Shown here piece by piece: positions 25,774 to 34,038 of a DNA stretch of 64,000 bases. The number at the start of each line of letters is the position of its first letter. Position 1 is the stretch's first letter. The notes beneath the pieces were generated by a model that saw nothing but the letters and a program-made list of their open reading frames with translations, was not told the origin of the DNA and searched no databases. Source of the stretch: Anaerolineales bacterium UBA6055 (lineage in GTDB: Bacteria > Chloroflexota > Anaerolineae > Aggregatilineales > Phototrophicaceae); contig DIYL01000026.1 in NCBI GenBank assembly GCA_002428985.1, positions 172,853-236,852 of the forward strand, written 5' to 3'. A program made the translations under genes and the position numbers.

Positions 25774-27483
25774 ATGAGTTTTCTGGGTCGTAAAAAAGAC
25801 AAAGACGACAACCAACAATCCGCAGGCGCGCCACCCTCACCTGATGCGCCCCCAATGATTGACCCGAATACGGGCTTGCCGCCGCCGTATGATCCACCTG
25901 ACCCCAATGCATCACAAGACGATGGGGAAAAGGTTGGCTTCGTTCAAGGCATTCAAAATTACATTATGGATTCATATAACGGTCTATATAAGATCGTGCT
26001 TGAACCCTCCATGCCAAAGCGCGCCACCATTGCAGTTTTGCTTGCTGGTGTGTTAATAGGGATTTTCTTCGCTTATGTTCTTGCTCCGGTAGAGTTTACT
26101 GGCGCACATCCCCGCAGACTAAGTGATGATGGTTTAGAGCAATGGGTAAGAATGGTCGCTGTCGGTCACGCCACTAATGGTTATGACGCCGATAGTGCGC
26201 TATTGGTATTACAACAAATTCCCAATCCACAACAGGTCGTCGCGCGTGTAGCCAGTAATCCACAAGTTCCTGTAGAAGAGCAACAAGCTGTCGCTAATTT
26301 ACAGAATATTGCGGGTTTCAATGAATTAACGGGCTCAGTAGCTCCACAAGACCCCGGATTCATTGCAAGTACACTAGCAATTATCGTATTTATTATTGCA
26401 GTGATGATCATTACGCCGATATGTGTTTTGCTTTGGCGCTTATTGATTTACCCGAATATTGTCGCGGGTATCTTTGACGCAATTAAACGAGCGACAAATA
26501 AAGAGTACGCCGAAGAAGTTGCTCGTCAGAAGAAAGAGCTTGAAACTCTTCAAGAACAGAAGCGCCTTAAAGAAGAAATGGCAAAATCAGTTGTTGCAGA
26601 TGCTAATTTTGGTGAGCCTGTGATGCAGAACATTTCGATCTACACCAAAGGACGCAACTACGATGATTCGTTTGCAATTGAGTTGGGTCCAGATCAAGGC
26701 AACCAGTTCCTTGGTGAATGTGGAGCCGGTATCGCGACCAAAGTCGAAGGCGAACTGGAATCTGTTGAATTCTGGGGTTTCGATATGGCGACCCAAGCCA
26801 CACTCACGAAAATCTTTGCCGCACCTGGTGCAATCAATAATCCAACCCTTCAAGCAAAAGTTAGTAATCGTGTTGCAAATCCTGCAACAGACATAGTAGC
26901 TGCAGAGCCCGGTGCAAAACTAAACTTAGATACAGAAGCAATCCGTATTCAGGCAGAAATTGCTTCAATCTCATACAATGACGCGGGTGGCGCCCCAAAT
27001 AGCGGAATCGAAAACATGCAGATGAAGATCGTTACATGGCAAAAGCAAGGTAGTTTAGCAGGTGCACCAGCCGGTGCAGTCGGAGGTCCACCTCCAATCC
27101 CACCGCCACAACCATTGCCAGATTACAGCGATATGCAGTTCGATGCTCCACCGCAAATGCCGAGTAGTCCACCTGCTCCACCGCCGGCTGGTGGCAAATC
27201 TATGGACGAATATGCAAACATGCAATTCGACCCGCCACCGCAAATGCCGAGTAGTCCGCCTGTTCCACCACCGGCTGGAGGACGCTCACTCAATGAATAT
27301 GATGATATTCAATTTGATCCACCGCCGCAGATGCCGGGGCAAAATCCCTTACAACCCCCGCCGTTACAGATGCCACCTACTGGCGGAATCAACCCATTAC
27401 AACCACCGCCATTACAAATGCCATCGGATGATGATGACGATGACCCGTTTGGTGGTACTGGGGACTTTACCCCACTGCGTTAA
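25774..27483 (+). CDS. Two-helix membrane protein with proline-rich repeat tail
   Basis: I do not recognise a family. The 569-residue protein has a proline-rich, hydrophilic N-terminus (1-80) and two predicted transmembrane helices, at about 83-104 and 195-222, separated by a 90-residue loop with NPQQVVARVASNPQVPV. A short charged helix follows (245-275, EEVARQKKELETLQEQKRLK), suggesting a coiled coil. The 280-425 region looks like a globular beta-rich domain (IYTKGRNYDDSFAIELG). From residue 448 a tandem 29-residue repeat begins; its core is a -QFD-PPPQMP motif followed by a proline stretch and AGG. A final acidic run of aspartates precedes the C-terminus. With one exposed loop and a long tail it may be a scaffold. 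AAAGG precedes the ATG, and a strong terminator follows. Confidence 0.6.
   Translation: MSFLGRKKDKDDNQQSAGAPPSPDAPPMIDPNTGLPPPYDPPDPNASQDDGEKVGFVQGIQNYIMDSYNGLYKIVLEPSMPKRATIAVLLAGVLIGIFFAYVLAPVEFTGAHPRRLSDDGLEQWVRMVAVGHATNGYDADSALLVLQQIPNPQQVVARVASNPQVPVEEQQAVANLQNIAGFNELTGSVAPQDPGFIASTLAIIVFIIAVMIITPICVLLWRLLIYPNIVAGIFDAIKRATNKEYAEEVARQKKELETLQEQKRLKEEMAKSVVADANFGEPVMQNISIYTKGRNYDDSFAIELGPDQGNQFLGECGAGIATKVEGELESVEFWGFDMATQATLTKIFAAPGAINNPTLQAKVSNRVANPATDIVAAEPGAKLNLDTEAIRIQAEIASISYNDAGGAPNSGIENMQMKIVTWQKQGSLAGAPAGAVGGPPPIPPPQPLPDYSDMQFDAPPQMPSSPPAPPPAGGKSMDEYANMQFDPPPQMPSSPPVPPPAGGRSLNEYDDIQFDPPPQMPGQNPLQPPPLQMPPTGGINPLQPPPLQMPSDDDDDDPFGGTGDFTPLR
27115..27342 (+). repeat. 87-bp tandem repeat coding a proline-rich motif
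   Basis: Two full 87-bp units (27115-27201 and 27202-27288) and a partial third code near-identical 29-residue repeats containing QFD, PPQMP and PPPAGG. A shorter 16-residue repeat (NPLQPPPLQMP) follows immediately. Synonymous differences between the units show that they are not recent copies. Confidence 0.85.
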
Positions 27484-27489
27484 ACAGAC

Positions 27490-27517
27490 AAGCCTCATTT
27501 ACAAAATGGGGCTTTTT
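27490..27517 (+). terminator. Terminator of the proline-rich membrane-protein gene
   Basis: AAGCCTCATTT pairs with AAATGGGGCTT (one G-U) across a 3-nt loop, ending in five T. It starts 7 bp after the stop and overlaps the 3' end of the convergent SGNH gene by 2 bp. Confidence 0.85.
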
Positions 27518-28886
27518 AATTGACCATATTATTCACTTGAATATATTGAGCTATAGTTTCAGCAATTACACGATAGCCTGTTGCGGATGGATGTCCATCA
27601 AATGTAGGCGGGTAAATCATCAGATTTCCCTCAACAGCTTGACGTAATGCAGGCAAGGTATCAACAAAATCAATCCCATTTTCTTGAAATAGACCTATCA
27701 TTTCTTGGCGCACTTGTTGTTCCTGTTCACCGAGTAATGTATAGACCTCGCTGATATTTTCAGGCACAACATAAGGCAGATACACAAACTCTTTTGTAGG
27801 AATCAATACAATTAATAAATCAATACCTTCAGCTTGAAGCGTTTGAGCCAAATCAAGATACTGCATTTTCGTAATACGGATTCCCTCCGCAATTACAGGA
27901 GACTCAAAATCAATGACCAGTTGACGGTAAGCAGGAGTCAAAAACGTCTCGATCGAATCACGTTGATAGGAGCTATAGACGTCAGGAAATTCTTGTACAA
28001 TTTGGCGATTAATCTCCATCTGACGTGCCATATCACCTGTATCGACGACTTCAAATATTCCCGCACTTGTCAATAATTTCCCAATATATGTGCCGGACTG
28101 TACACGTTCTACAAATGACAATTCAGCAGAATTGACCGCTTGGATCTGATTGAGATTTACTGCCACATTACCTGTTAACTGGCTCCCTTGCTCCGCGATA
28201 GATTGTGAGATTGCCGTGTAGTTAAAATCAGGATCACGTAAGGTTGCATATGCCTCATAATCACCATAAACCATTGTATATGCGTCAGCAAGATCATTAC
28301 CAAAGTACATTCCAACCACAACTAAGTCGGGAGATAAGTCAATAGCCTGCTCTGTCAGCACACGATATTGCACTGCACCATAGCTTCCTTGTGCCATACT
28401 ATATACAGTTTTCCCAGTTAGATCGCCTAAAACATTCGGATATGTCTCCGTAATTGACGCATTAACCCCCCATGTTTGCGAATCACCAATTGCGACAATA
28501 TCAGCGTTCTCAAGTCCTCTTAGATTTCGCCATCCTCGTTCATCATGCCCGGCAGCATTGTCAGGTGTACGTTTACCCAGTAAAGGGTCATCTTGTAATT
28601 CACGTACGTCAGGATAGGTTACATCTACATTCAATCGATTAAGTACAAGCAAAACGCCTTCAATCAGCATTAATGTTATCATGAAGCTGGACAACATCAG
28701 TACAATTTTTTGACTCCAATGATCTGCTGGTAAAATACCAATCAGTATAATTAGTAGCCCTAACGCCAACAAGACACCTTGATATGGACCAATACCATTA
28801 GCTGATGATGACAGAAATTCGGACAATGCCACAATAACGGCTATTAGTAATCCAATACACACTGTTGCAATTCTTGAACGAGACAT
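27516..28886 (-). CDS. Membrane-anchored SGNH-hydrolase-like protein
   Basis: A 456-residue protein starting at the ATG at 28886, chosen because AGGTG lies just upstream and the GTG six bases earlier would overlap it. Three N-terminal transmembrane helices (about 6-27, 35-53, 60-85) precede an extracytoplasmic SGNH domain. The block I motif is GDSQTWG near residue 136, with serine as the likely nucleophile. A further FGND sequence resembles block III, and the C-terminal FDGHPSATGYRVIA carries the Asp-x-x-His block V. The layout resembles membrane-bound acyl- or acetyl-esterases/transferases that modify cell-wall or exopolysaccharide. It is convergent with the proline-rich membrane gene. The substrate is unknown. 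Confidence 0.75.
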   Translation of the reverse strand: MSRSRIATVCIGLLIAVIVALSEFLSSSANGIGPYQGVLLALGLLIILIGILPADHWSQKIVLMLSSFMITLMLIEGVLLVLNRLNVDVTYPDVRELQDDPLLGKRTPDNAAGHDERGWRNLRGLENADIVAIGDSQTWGVNASITETYPNVLGDLTGKTVYSMAQGSYGAVQYRVLTEQAIDLSPDLVVVGMYFGNDLADAYTMVYGDYEAYATLRDPDFNYTAISQSIAEQGSQLTGNVAVNLNQIQAVNSAELSFVERVQSGTYIGKLLTSAGIFEVVDTGDMARQMEINRQIVQEFPDVYSSYQRDSIETFLTPAYRQLVIDFESPVIAEGIRITKMQYLDLAQTLQAEGIDLLIVLIPTKEFVYLPYVVPENISEVYTLLGEQEQQVRQEMIGLFQENGIDFVDTLPALRQAVEGNLMIYPPTFDGHPSATGYRVIAETIAQYIQVNNMVN

Positions 28887-28901
28887 CGTCACCTCTCATA
28901 G

Positions 28902-28941
28902 AAAAAACAAATCCGTCAATGACAATACAACTGACGGATTT
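28902..28941 (-). terminator. Terminator of greA
   Basis: A perfect 10-bp stem (AAATCCGTCA with TGACGGATTT) around a 13-nt loop; on the minus strand it leads into TTTGTTTTTT. It lies between the greA stop and the SGNH gene start. Confidence 0.85.
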
Positions 28942-28970
28942 TCAATAATACAAATGTGAATTGTAAGTTA

Positions 28971-29441
28971 CTATTTCACATCAATGACTTTAAATTTAAT
29001 CAAACCACCGGGTGTCTCGACTTTAAACTTCTTACCTTTTTTCTTACCTAATAATGCCGCTCCAATTGGGCTTTCGTGGGAGATTTTACGTTCTTGTGGA
29101 TTAGCTTCTGCACTCCCAACAATCTTATATTCTTCATCTTCATCAGTACCATCTTCACGGATAATCACTGTTGATCCGATTCGTACTTCATCTGATGGGC
29201 CTGAATTTTCAACAATTGTCGCATTGCGGAGAATTGACTCGATATGTTGAATGCGCCCTTCGGTAAATGCTTGCTTTTCTTTGGCATCGTGATAATTGGC
29301 GTTTTCCTTGAGGTCGCCTTGTGCGACTGCCTCTTTCAATTTCTGAGCCAGATCAGGGCGGCGAACTTCAATCAATTCTTTCAGTTCTTTCCGCAGTTCA
29401 GCTTCGCCTTCTTTAGTTAAGAATGTTTCATCTGATGCCAT
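28971..29441 (-). CDS. greA: Transcription elongation factor GreA
   Basis: GreA rescues backtracked RNA polymerase by stimulating transcript cleavage. The 156-residue length is standard. The N-terminal coiled coil holds the tip motif LKENANYHDAKEKQAFTEGRI, with the acidic residues at the tip (Asp/Glu) that reach the active site. The C-terminal FKBP-like domain includes KISHESPIGAALLGKKKG. AAGGAAA precedes the ATG. It has its own terminator and follows the metallo-hydrolase gene by 33 bp. Confidence 0.96.
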   Translation of the reverse strand: MASDETFLTKEGEAELRKELKELIEVRRPDLAQKLKEAVAQGDLKENANYHDAKEKQAFTEGRIQHIESILRNATIVENSGPSDEVRIGSTVIIREDGTDEDEEYKIVGSAEANPQERKISHESPIGAALLGKKKGKKFKVETPGGLIKFKVIDVK

Positions 29442-29474
29442 AATACAATTTCCTTACTTAATCTTACGAACGAA

Positions 29475-30317
29475 TTATTTTGTCTCCAACATCTTTTCAG
29501 TCTGATGTTGTTTCACTAACATATTTACATTTTGTCTATGTAATTGTTGAACTGCCCCATTCAATAAAATCGGACTTTTGCCACAACTCTCAATCGTGAC
29601 ATGCGCTGGAATATCTTCTAATTGATCTACAAAAGCTTGTTTTACAGATGCCCGTAACACTTCAAGATATTTGAGGTCGCTGTCTAGTTTCTGATTAACT
29701 TCACCACGTAAAATAACCTCACCATGCCCTTGGATGATATTCTCGAAATTGCCATTTTGTAGTCGTTTTAATGAGATAACAAAATCATCAAAGTTGCCAT
29801 CCACATAATAAGGTATTGGCATCACTGTATCAGAAGCAAATAAAACATTTACATCATGAACAAGTACAGCTATAGAATCGGCACTATGTCCGGGGCTTGC
29901 CCATAAATCAAACGTCGTCTGTCCAACAGTCAATGTAATCTCATCATCAAAAACAATATTGGGCAGAACTAATTTAACCGACTCGAAGTCTGGCGATGAA
30001 GCTTGCATTCGCTTTAAACTCTCGCGTCCACGAGTATTTAGTAATTCTCGACATAAGCGGTGAGAGATTATCTGTGCATCTGGGAATAGATACGTACCAG
30101 TAGTATGATCCGCATGAAAGTGCGTGTTAATAATGTAACGTACCGTCGTGCCTAGACGTTCTTCTATAAACCGTTTTATTTTGAGAGTTTCTTCGGGATA
30201 CAATAATGTATCAATCAACACTGCACCCATTGTCGTAACAACAACACCTGCAGTGACCTGTGCATATTGGTCACTCCGAAATACGAAAATATTTTCAGTA
30301 ACCCGTTCACGTTGCAT
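29475..30317 (-). CDS. MBL-fold metallo-hydrolase
   Basis: The 280-residue metallo-beta-lactamase-superfamily protein has the metal-site motif NTHFHADHTTG (His66, His68, Asp70, His71). GHSADSIAVLVHDVNVLFASD carries the next ligands, and IIQGHGEV the last histidine. This pattern resembles the class B-like or hydroxyacylglutathione hydrolase-like general group, not a defined subfamily. No signal peptide is visible, so it is probably cytoplasmic. A sigma70-like promoter lies at 30364-30392, and greA may be in the same transcript. Confidence 0.85.
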   Translation of the reverse strand: MQRERVTENIFVFRSDQYAQVTAGVVVTTMGAVLIDTLLYPEETLKIKRFIEERLGTTVRYIINTHFHADHTTGTYLFPDAQIISHRLCRELLNTRGRESLKRMQASSPDFESVKLVLPNIVFDDEITLTVGQTTFDLWASPGHSADSIAVLVHDVNVLFASDTVMPIPYYVDGNFDDFVISLKRLQNGNFENIIQGHGEVILRGEVNQKLDSDLKYLEVLRASVKQAFVDQLEDIPAHVTIESCGKSPILLNGAVQQLHRQNVNMLVKQHQTEKMLETK

Positions 30318-30363
30318 GGAGATAAACGTCTATTCCACTCATTAATACATTAATTATCAAGCG

Positions 30364-30392
30364 AGTATAGTCAGAGCCATACCGAAAATCAA
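30364..30392 (-). promoter_or_regulatory. Predicted promoter of the minus-strand metallo-hydrolase
   Basis: On the minus strand, -35 TTGATT (30392-30387), a 17-bp spacer and -10 TATACT (30369-30364). Confidence 0.5.
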
Positions 30393-30411
30393 GATAAGGA
30401 TAGGCAATACG

Positions 30412-30439
30412 TTGTCTCTAGCGTCGATTATTGTATACT
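30412..30439 (+). promoter_or_regulatory. Predicted promoter of the ligand-binding/SH3b/CARDB gene
   Basis: -35 TTGTCT (30412-30417), a 16-bp spacer and -10 TATACT (30434-30439), followed by AAAGAGGAG and the start at 30480. It is divergent from the promoter at 30364-30392. Confidence 0.5.
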
Positions 30440-30479
30440 AAATTTAGATTTTAATTATTAAAGAGGAGCATGTGGATTA

Positions 30480-32591
30480 ATGATGACCAACAAAAATCGA
30501 GCCCTGCTACTTATTTTTGCCATTATATTAACTTTACTAAGCTTACCAGTGCAAGCACAAGCAGTGTTCCGCATTGGTGTAATTGATGAAGAAGACGGAG
30601 ATATCACAGCAGGTGTTCGCCTTGCAGTCCAAGAAATTAACAATGCTGGGGGTATCACAGGGTCTGAGGGCAGTGTATTTACTTTAGACGTTGTGGTTGC
30701 ATCTCCAGAGAATTTGGATGTTGCAGTTGCCAACATGAATCAAGCTGGTGTAATTGCAGTCATCGGGCCTGAAACAACAGAACAAGTACTATCGAGCATC
30801 GTATTACTCCAACAATTAAATGTACCTGTTTTTACAACAGCTATTGGCGATACAATCTTACTTCAAGATAATACCAATCGTATATTCCGTGCACGAGCTC
30901 AAGAAGTTGCACAAGGCCGAGCTCTCGCTGATTATCTAGTAAATGAATTGTCAGTTCGCACAATTACAACTGTTCAACTTGATGTAGAAAGTACCGCCAG
31001 CATTATCGGGCTATCAACTGCCCTTTCTGGCTACGGTATCACCCCTAATAACATTCTATTTGATCCATCAACCGATGAGTTAGAGACATTTGTCAGTTCA
31101 GTCATACAAGCACAACCTAACGCAGTTGGTATCTATGGACCGCCCAATACCGCTGTACAGGTCTATAATCGTTTAAAATCATCGGGTTATGCAGGTGTTA
31201 TTGTTTACAATCAAGCCACCGATCCTGATTTTGTAGATTTTGTACCCTCAAGCCAATTAGAAGGTATTATTAACTCTACAACATGGTCGCCATCCTCAGG
31301 TGATGAGTCGAGTCGTGACTTTTTGTATCAATACACGCGAACATTTGGGGAAATTCCAAATGCAATTAATGCTGCAAGTTATGATGCTGTACAACTGATC
31401 GCACAAGCAACCAGTCAACCGGGTGAACTTGCAAATAACCTCGTTGCAATCAGCGATTTCCAAGGCGTACAAGGTGTATTGAATCCAGCACGACTGGCGC
31501 AAGGCGAAACAAGTACCAATATCGCTATTACACGGCTGAATCAATTTGGTACACCCAATATCGTTGCGCGTTACATTGATAATGCACGTATTGAAGATGA
31601 ATCCCCAGCCAGTGTCATTAGTACGCCAACACCTGTCCCCACAGCAACACCCGATGGATTCACGGCAACTATTCAAAGTGCGGTACAAAATATTCGTAGT
31701 GGCCCAAGTGTTGATTACGATATCTTAGGACAATTACCCGAAGGTACACAGGTTCGCGTCATCGGAGCAACAACAGATTTCACATGGTTAGTTATTGACT
31801 ACCGTGGCCAACAAGGCTGGCTGGCAACCTTCCTCGTCGAGACGTTTGGTGATCGTTCAACTGTACCGATCATCCAACCACCAGCAACCCCGACACCGCT
31901 TCCAGCAACCAGCACACCAACACCGTCACCAATTGCTGATATTATCATTCTCAGTGCGACACCCGACCGTATCACAATCAATACACCGTTTACAATTACT
32001 GTGACCGTCCTCAATCAAGGGTCTTTACCGGCCGGTGAGTTTGGTGTTGCTACCTCCGTTGAACCCGGCAGTGTCTATGCAGGTACCAATATCAGTAGCT
32101 TAGGTGCAGGTCAACAAACGACTGTTCAGTTGACAGGTACAATCACAAGAAATGATAGTGGGCCTCATAGCATCAAAATTATCGCTGACTTGAACAATCA
32201 AATTGATGAAGGTCCGGATGGAGAAGCTAATAACGACTTCTATACATATAACTATATTGCAGATAAGACTATCATCAACACCGGTACATTGACGCTAAAC
32301 CCAGGAGGAATCCTTGACCTTGAAGGTACAGGTGCAAACGATTTAACTTGGACAGGTAGCGACCTTGATGCAGTTACCGGCATGTATATTATCACAGGTT
32401 TCAGTTCAATTGATGATCTACATAAAGACGCCATTGATAAATCTCTGACAACCACAGGATCTCTGAGTGTCTCACTATTACCAAACGCTATCATCGGTAT
32501 CGAGACACCCGATGGCAATTATGGTGTGATGCAAGTTACCAATGTGACATCCGGTGGGCCAATTACAATTCGCTATCGTATTTACGATTAA
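30480..32591 (+). CDS. Exported ligand-binding protein with SH3b and CARDB domains
   Basis: A 703-residue secreted protein. A signal peptide (1-27, ending VQAQA) leads to a type 1 periplasmic-binding domain of the leucine/amide-binding kind (about 28-370), with VRLAVQEINNAGG, the VIGPETTEQV motif and repeated alpha/beta units. After a Thr/Pro linker comes a bacterial SH3 domain (about 400-462, NIRSGPSVDYDILGQL). A second linker precedes a CARDB-like domain (about 485-595, TVTVLNQGSLPAGEF), then a final beta domain (600-703). The mix suggests a wall- or glycan-associated binding protein, not a plain ABC transport component, because no ABC permease gene is nearby. Two adjacent ATGs at 30480 and 30483 are possible starts. 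The ligand is unknown. Confidence 0.82.
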   Translation: MMTNKNRALLLIFAIILTLLSLPVQAQAVFRIGVIDEEDGDITAGVRLAVQEINNAGGITGSEGSVFTLDVVVASPENLDVAVANMNQAGVIAVIGPETTEQVLSSIVLLQQLNVPVFTTAIGDTILLQDNTNRIFRARAQEVAQGRALADYLVNELSVRTITTVQLDVESTASIIGLSTALSGYGITPNNILFDPSTDELETFVSSVIQAQPNAVGIYGPPNTAVQVYNRLKSSGYAGVIVYNQATDPDFVDFVPSSQLEGIINSTTWSPSSGDESSRDFLYQYTRTFGEIPNAINAASYDAVQLIAQATSQPGELANNLVAISDFQGVQGVLNPARLAQGETSTNIAITRLNQFGTPNIVARYIDNARIEDESPASVISTPTPVPTATPDGFTATIQSAVQNIRSGPSVDYDILGQLPEGTQVRVIGATTDFTWLVIDYRGQQGWLATFLVETFGDRSTVPIIQPPATPTPLPATSTPTPSPIADIIILSATPDRITINTPFTITVTVLNQGSLPAGEFGVATSVEPGSVYAGTNISSLGAGQQTTVQLTGTITRNDSGPHSIKIIADLNNQIDEGPDGEANNDFYTYNYIADKTIINTGTLTLNPGGILDLEGTGANDLTWTGSDLDAVTGMYIITGFSSIDDLHKDAIDKSLTTTGSLSVSLLPNAIIGIETPDGNYGVMQVTNVTSGGPITIRYRIYD

Positions 32592-32603
32592 AGTCAAATT
32601 GTT

Positions 32604-32637
32604 AAGCGAGTGATCTATTAATTCAGATCACTTGCTT
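32604..32637 (+). terminator. Hairpin after the ligand-binding gene
   Basis: A 13-bp stem (AAGCGAGTGATCT with AGATCACTTGCTT, one wobble) with an 8-nt loop, 12 bp after the stop. There is no U-run, so it may be only a 3'-end stabilising structure. Confidence 0.4.
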
Positions 32638-32698
32638 GACACACTCATGAATCAAACCATATTTAGTCATTTTCAGACACAAATCAATTTTAGAATGA

Positions 32699-32746
32699 GT
32701 TATTATGAATTAAAACACAATCACATATCACCAAATTCATAATAAC
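32699..32746. repeat. Perfect 13-bp inverted repeat before the interrupted STAS-like gene
   Basis: GTTATTATGAATT (32699-32711) and AATTCATAATAAC (32734-32746) are exact inverted copies separated by 22 bp. The right arm ends 3 bp before the presumed ATG at 32750. There is no Shine-Dalgarno in between. Confidence 0.8.
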
Positions 32747-32749
32747 CCT

Positions 32750-33175
32750 ATGACAGATAAACCAAACCTACGCAAAGCAACAATTCGCATAAATCATACA
32801 AATTATATTGAATTACAATTTACTGAGGTATAGCGACAAGCTGTCGATGAACTGATTTCACATTTGCTGGACATTATTGATGAAGCCAATGTTGGCGATG
32901 ATATTCGAATTTTTGTAAATAACGGGGATTTACGTCGCGGTCAACCCATTACATATCTGTTGAATAAACTAAAAAACAATCGAGACCATTTTAAAATTTC
33001 ATTCCACGCTCGGATTGCTGCCAACTTCAACCTAATGCCTATCGCACAACTACTTGAATTATTCTTACGGTCACTCTATTCAAATAAAATCACATTTAAA
33101 CCGTTCATGATAACTGATAGTGAAGGAGCTTTAGAGTGGTTGCTCGAAGATAACAAAAATAAACCGCTGATTTAG
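32750..33175 (+). pseudogene. STAS-like (SpoIIAA/DUF7793-type) protein, in-frame stop
   Basis: The reading frame from ATG 32750 codes 27 residues (starting MTDKPNLRKATIRIN), then a TAG at 32831-32833, then continues in the same frame for 113 residues to 33175. The second part contains ISFHARIAANFNLMPIAQ and, near the end, ITDSEGALEWLLE. That pattern resembles the STAS-like family with a C-terminal AL-WL signature, typically 120-145 residues; the joined product would be about 141. A change of CAG (Gln) to TAG would explain the stop. A residual shorter product from an internal TTG is possible but lacks a ribosome-binding site. Read-through is not supported by anything seen. The gene appears broken or recently lost. 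Confidence 0.65.
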
Positions 33176-33189
33176 AAACAAACCAGCGG
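33154..33189 (-). terminator. Terminator of the RraA-like gene
   Basis: A 6-bp GC-rich stem (CCGCTG with CAGCGG) around a 14-nt loop; on the minus strand it is followed by TTTATTTTTG. It overlaps the 3' end of the broken STAS-like gene. Confidence 0.6.
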
Positions 33190-33205
33190 CTGTATATTGT
33201 ATTTA

Positions 33206-34015
33206 CTACTTATTCTTAAGCCACTCTTGATAGTCAGCCTCAATATGGTCTATCCAGTTTGGCACATCAATTTCCCCCGGAGTGTATTTTCCGATGTTGA
33301 GCATCTGCTTACCCCATTCGTCCCGAGACTGAATATCTTCGGCAGTCTCAACAACTTCTTCAACCATATGCGGTGGAATGAAGATTACACCTGTTGGTGT
33401 TCCTAAAACAATATCACCAGGTAAAACTGTCGCATTGCCAATGCGAATAGGAATATTCACCCCTGCCAATGTCACATCAGCAATTGCTGTGGGATCCATG
33501 CCACGGAAGAAGAATGTGCTTTCTTCTAACTGAACAATACCTTGATAATCACGAATGCCACCATCTATAACTGCGCCACGTTTCGTTTTAGTCTCGATTG
33601 AGGTCGATAGATTGTCCCCGACGAATGTACCGTCTTTGATTTTGCCAAACAAATCTACGATCAGAACATCACCTTCAACCAAAGTATCAATGACCCATGA
33701 GTTTTGACCACCAATACGTCCTTCAGCATCACCTTTTTCTTGAATCAAATCATGAAAATCTGGGCGATATGGAATCATCTGTGCTGTCACGCATCGTCCA
33801 ACTAAAATCTTATCAGTGTGTGTACGTAGCCAATTGCCTTCAAATTGGAAATTATAGCCTTTTTGGCGCATTATGCCCCATGCTTCTTCGGTGGTAGCTT
33901 TCTGCAAACGGTTGATAAGATCATCAGGTACATGTGGACGACCATCGGGTAGCCGATCAAATGTCGCCAAACGGGTTAATTCTTCTACATTTTCTTTCGA
34001 ATTTATGACATCCAT
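33206..34015 (-). CDS. RraA-like (HMG/CHA aldolase-like) protein
   Basis: The 269-residue protein belongs to the RraA/HMG-CHA aldolase fold. GGIRDYQGI contains the conserved R-D pair, and the downstream GDIVLGTPTGVIFIP strand is typical. The fold includes class II pyruvate aldolases that use a divalent metal, and RNase E regulators; the metal-binding Asp in GGIRD fits the aldolase type. I used the ATG at 34015 because AAGGA lies just upstream; a TTG 33 bases earlier overlaps the aldo/keto reductase. The reductase gene lies directly upstream on the same strand (23 bp gap), suggesting a joint catabolic role. Confidence 0.75.
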   Translation of the reverse strand: MDVINSKENVEELTRLATFDRLPDGRPHVPDDLINRLQKATTEEAWGIMRQKGYNFQFEGNWLRTHTDKILVGRCVTAQMIPYRPDFHDLIQEKGDAEGRIGGQNSWVIDTLVEGDVLIVDLFGKIKDGTFVGDNLSTSIETKTKRGAVIDGGIRDYQGIVQLEESTFFFRGMDPTAIADVTLAGVNIPIRIGNATVLPGDIVLGTPTGVIFIPPHMVEEVVETAEDIQSRDEWGKQMLNIGKYTPGEIDVPNWIDHIEADYQEWLKNK

Positions 34016-34038
34016 AAAAAATCCTTTTCTAAAATAGT

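Noticed and set aside
27062..27523. 153-residue open frame overlapping the proline-rich repeats
   Set aside because: It mirrors the repeat region in another frame (His/Arg-rich), an artefact of the repeats.
32831..32833. TAG as a programmed read-through or pyrrolysine site
   Set aside because: No recoding element or pylTS genes are visible and the family does not use pyrrolysine; a nonsense mutation is simpler.
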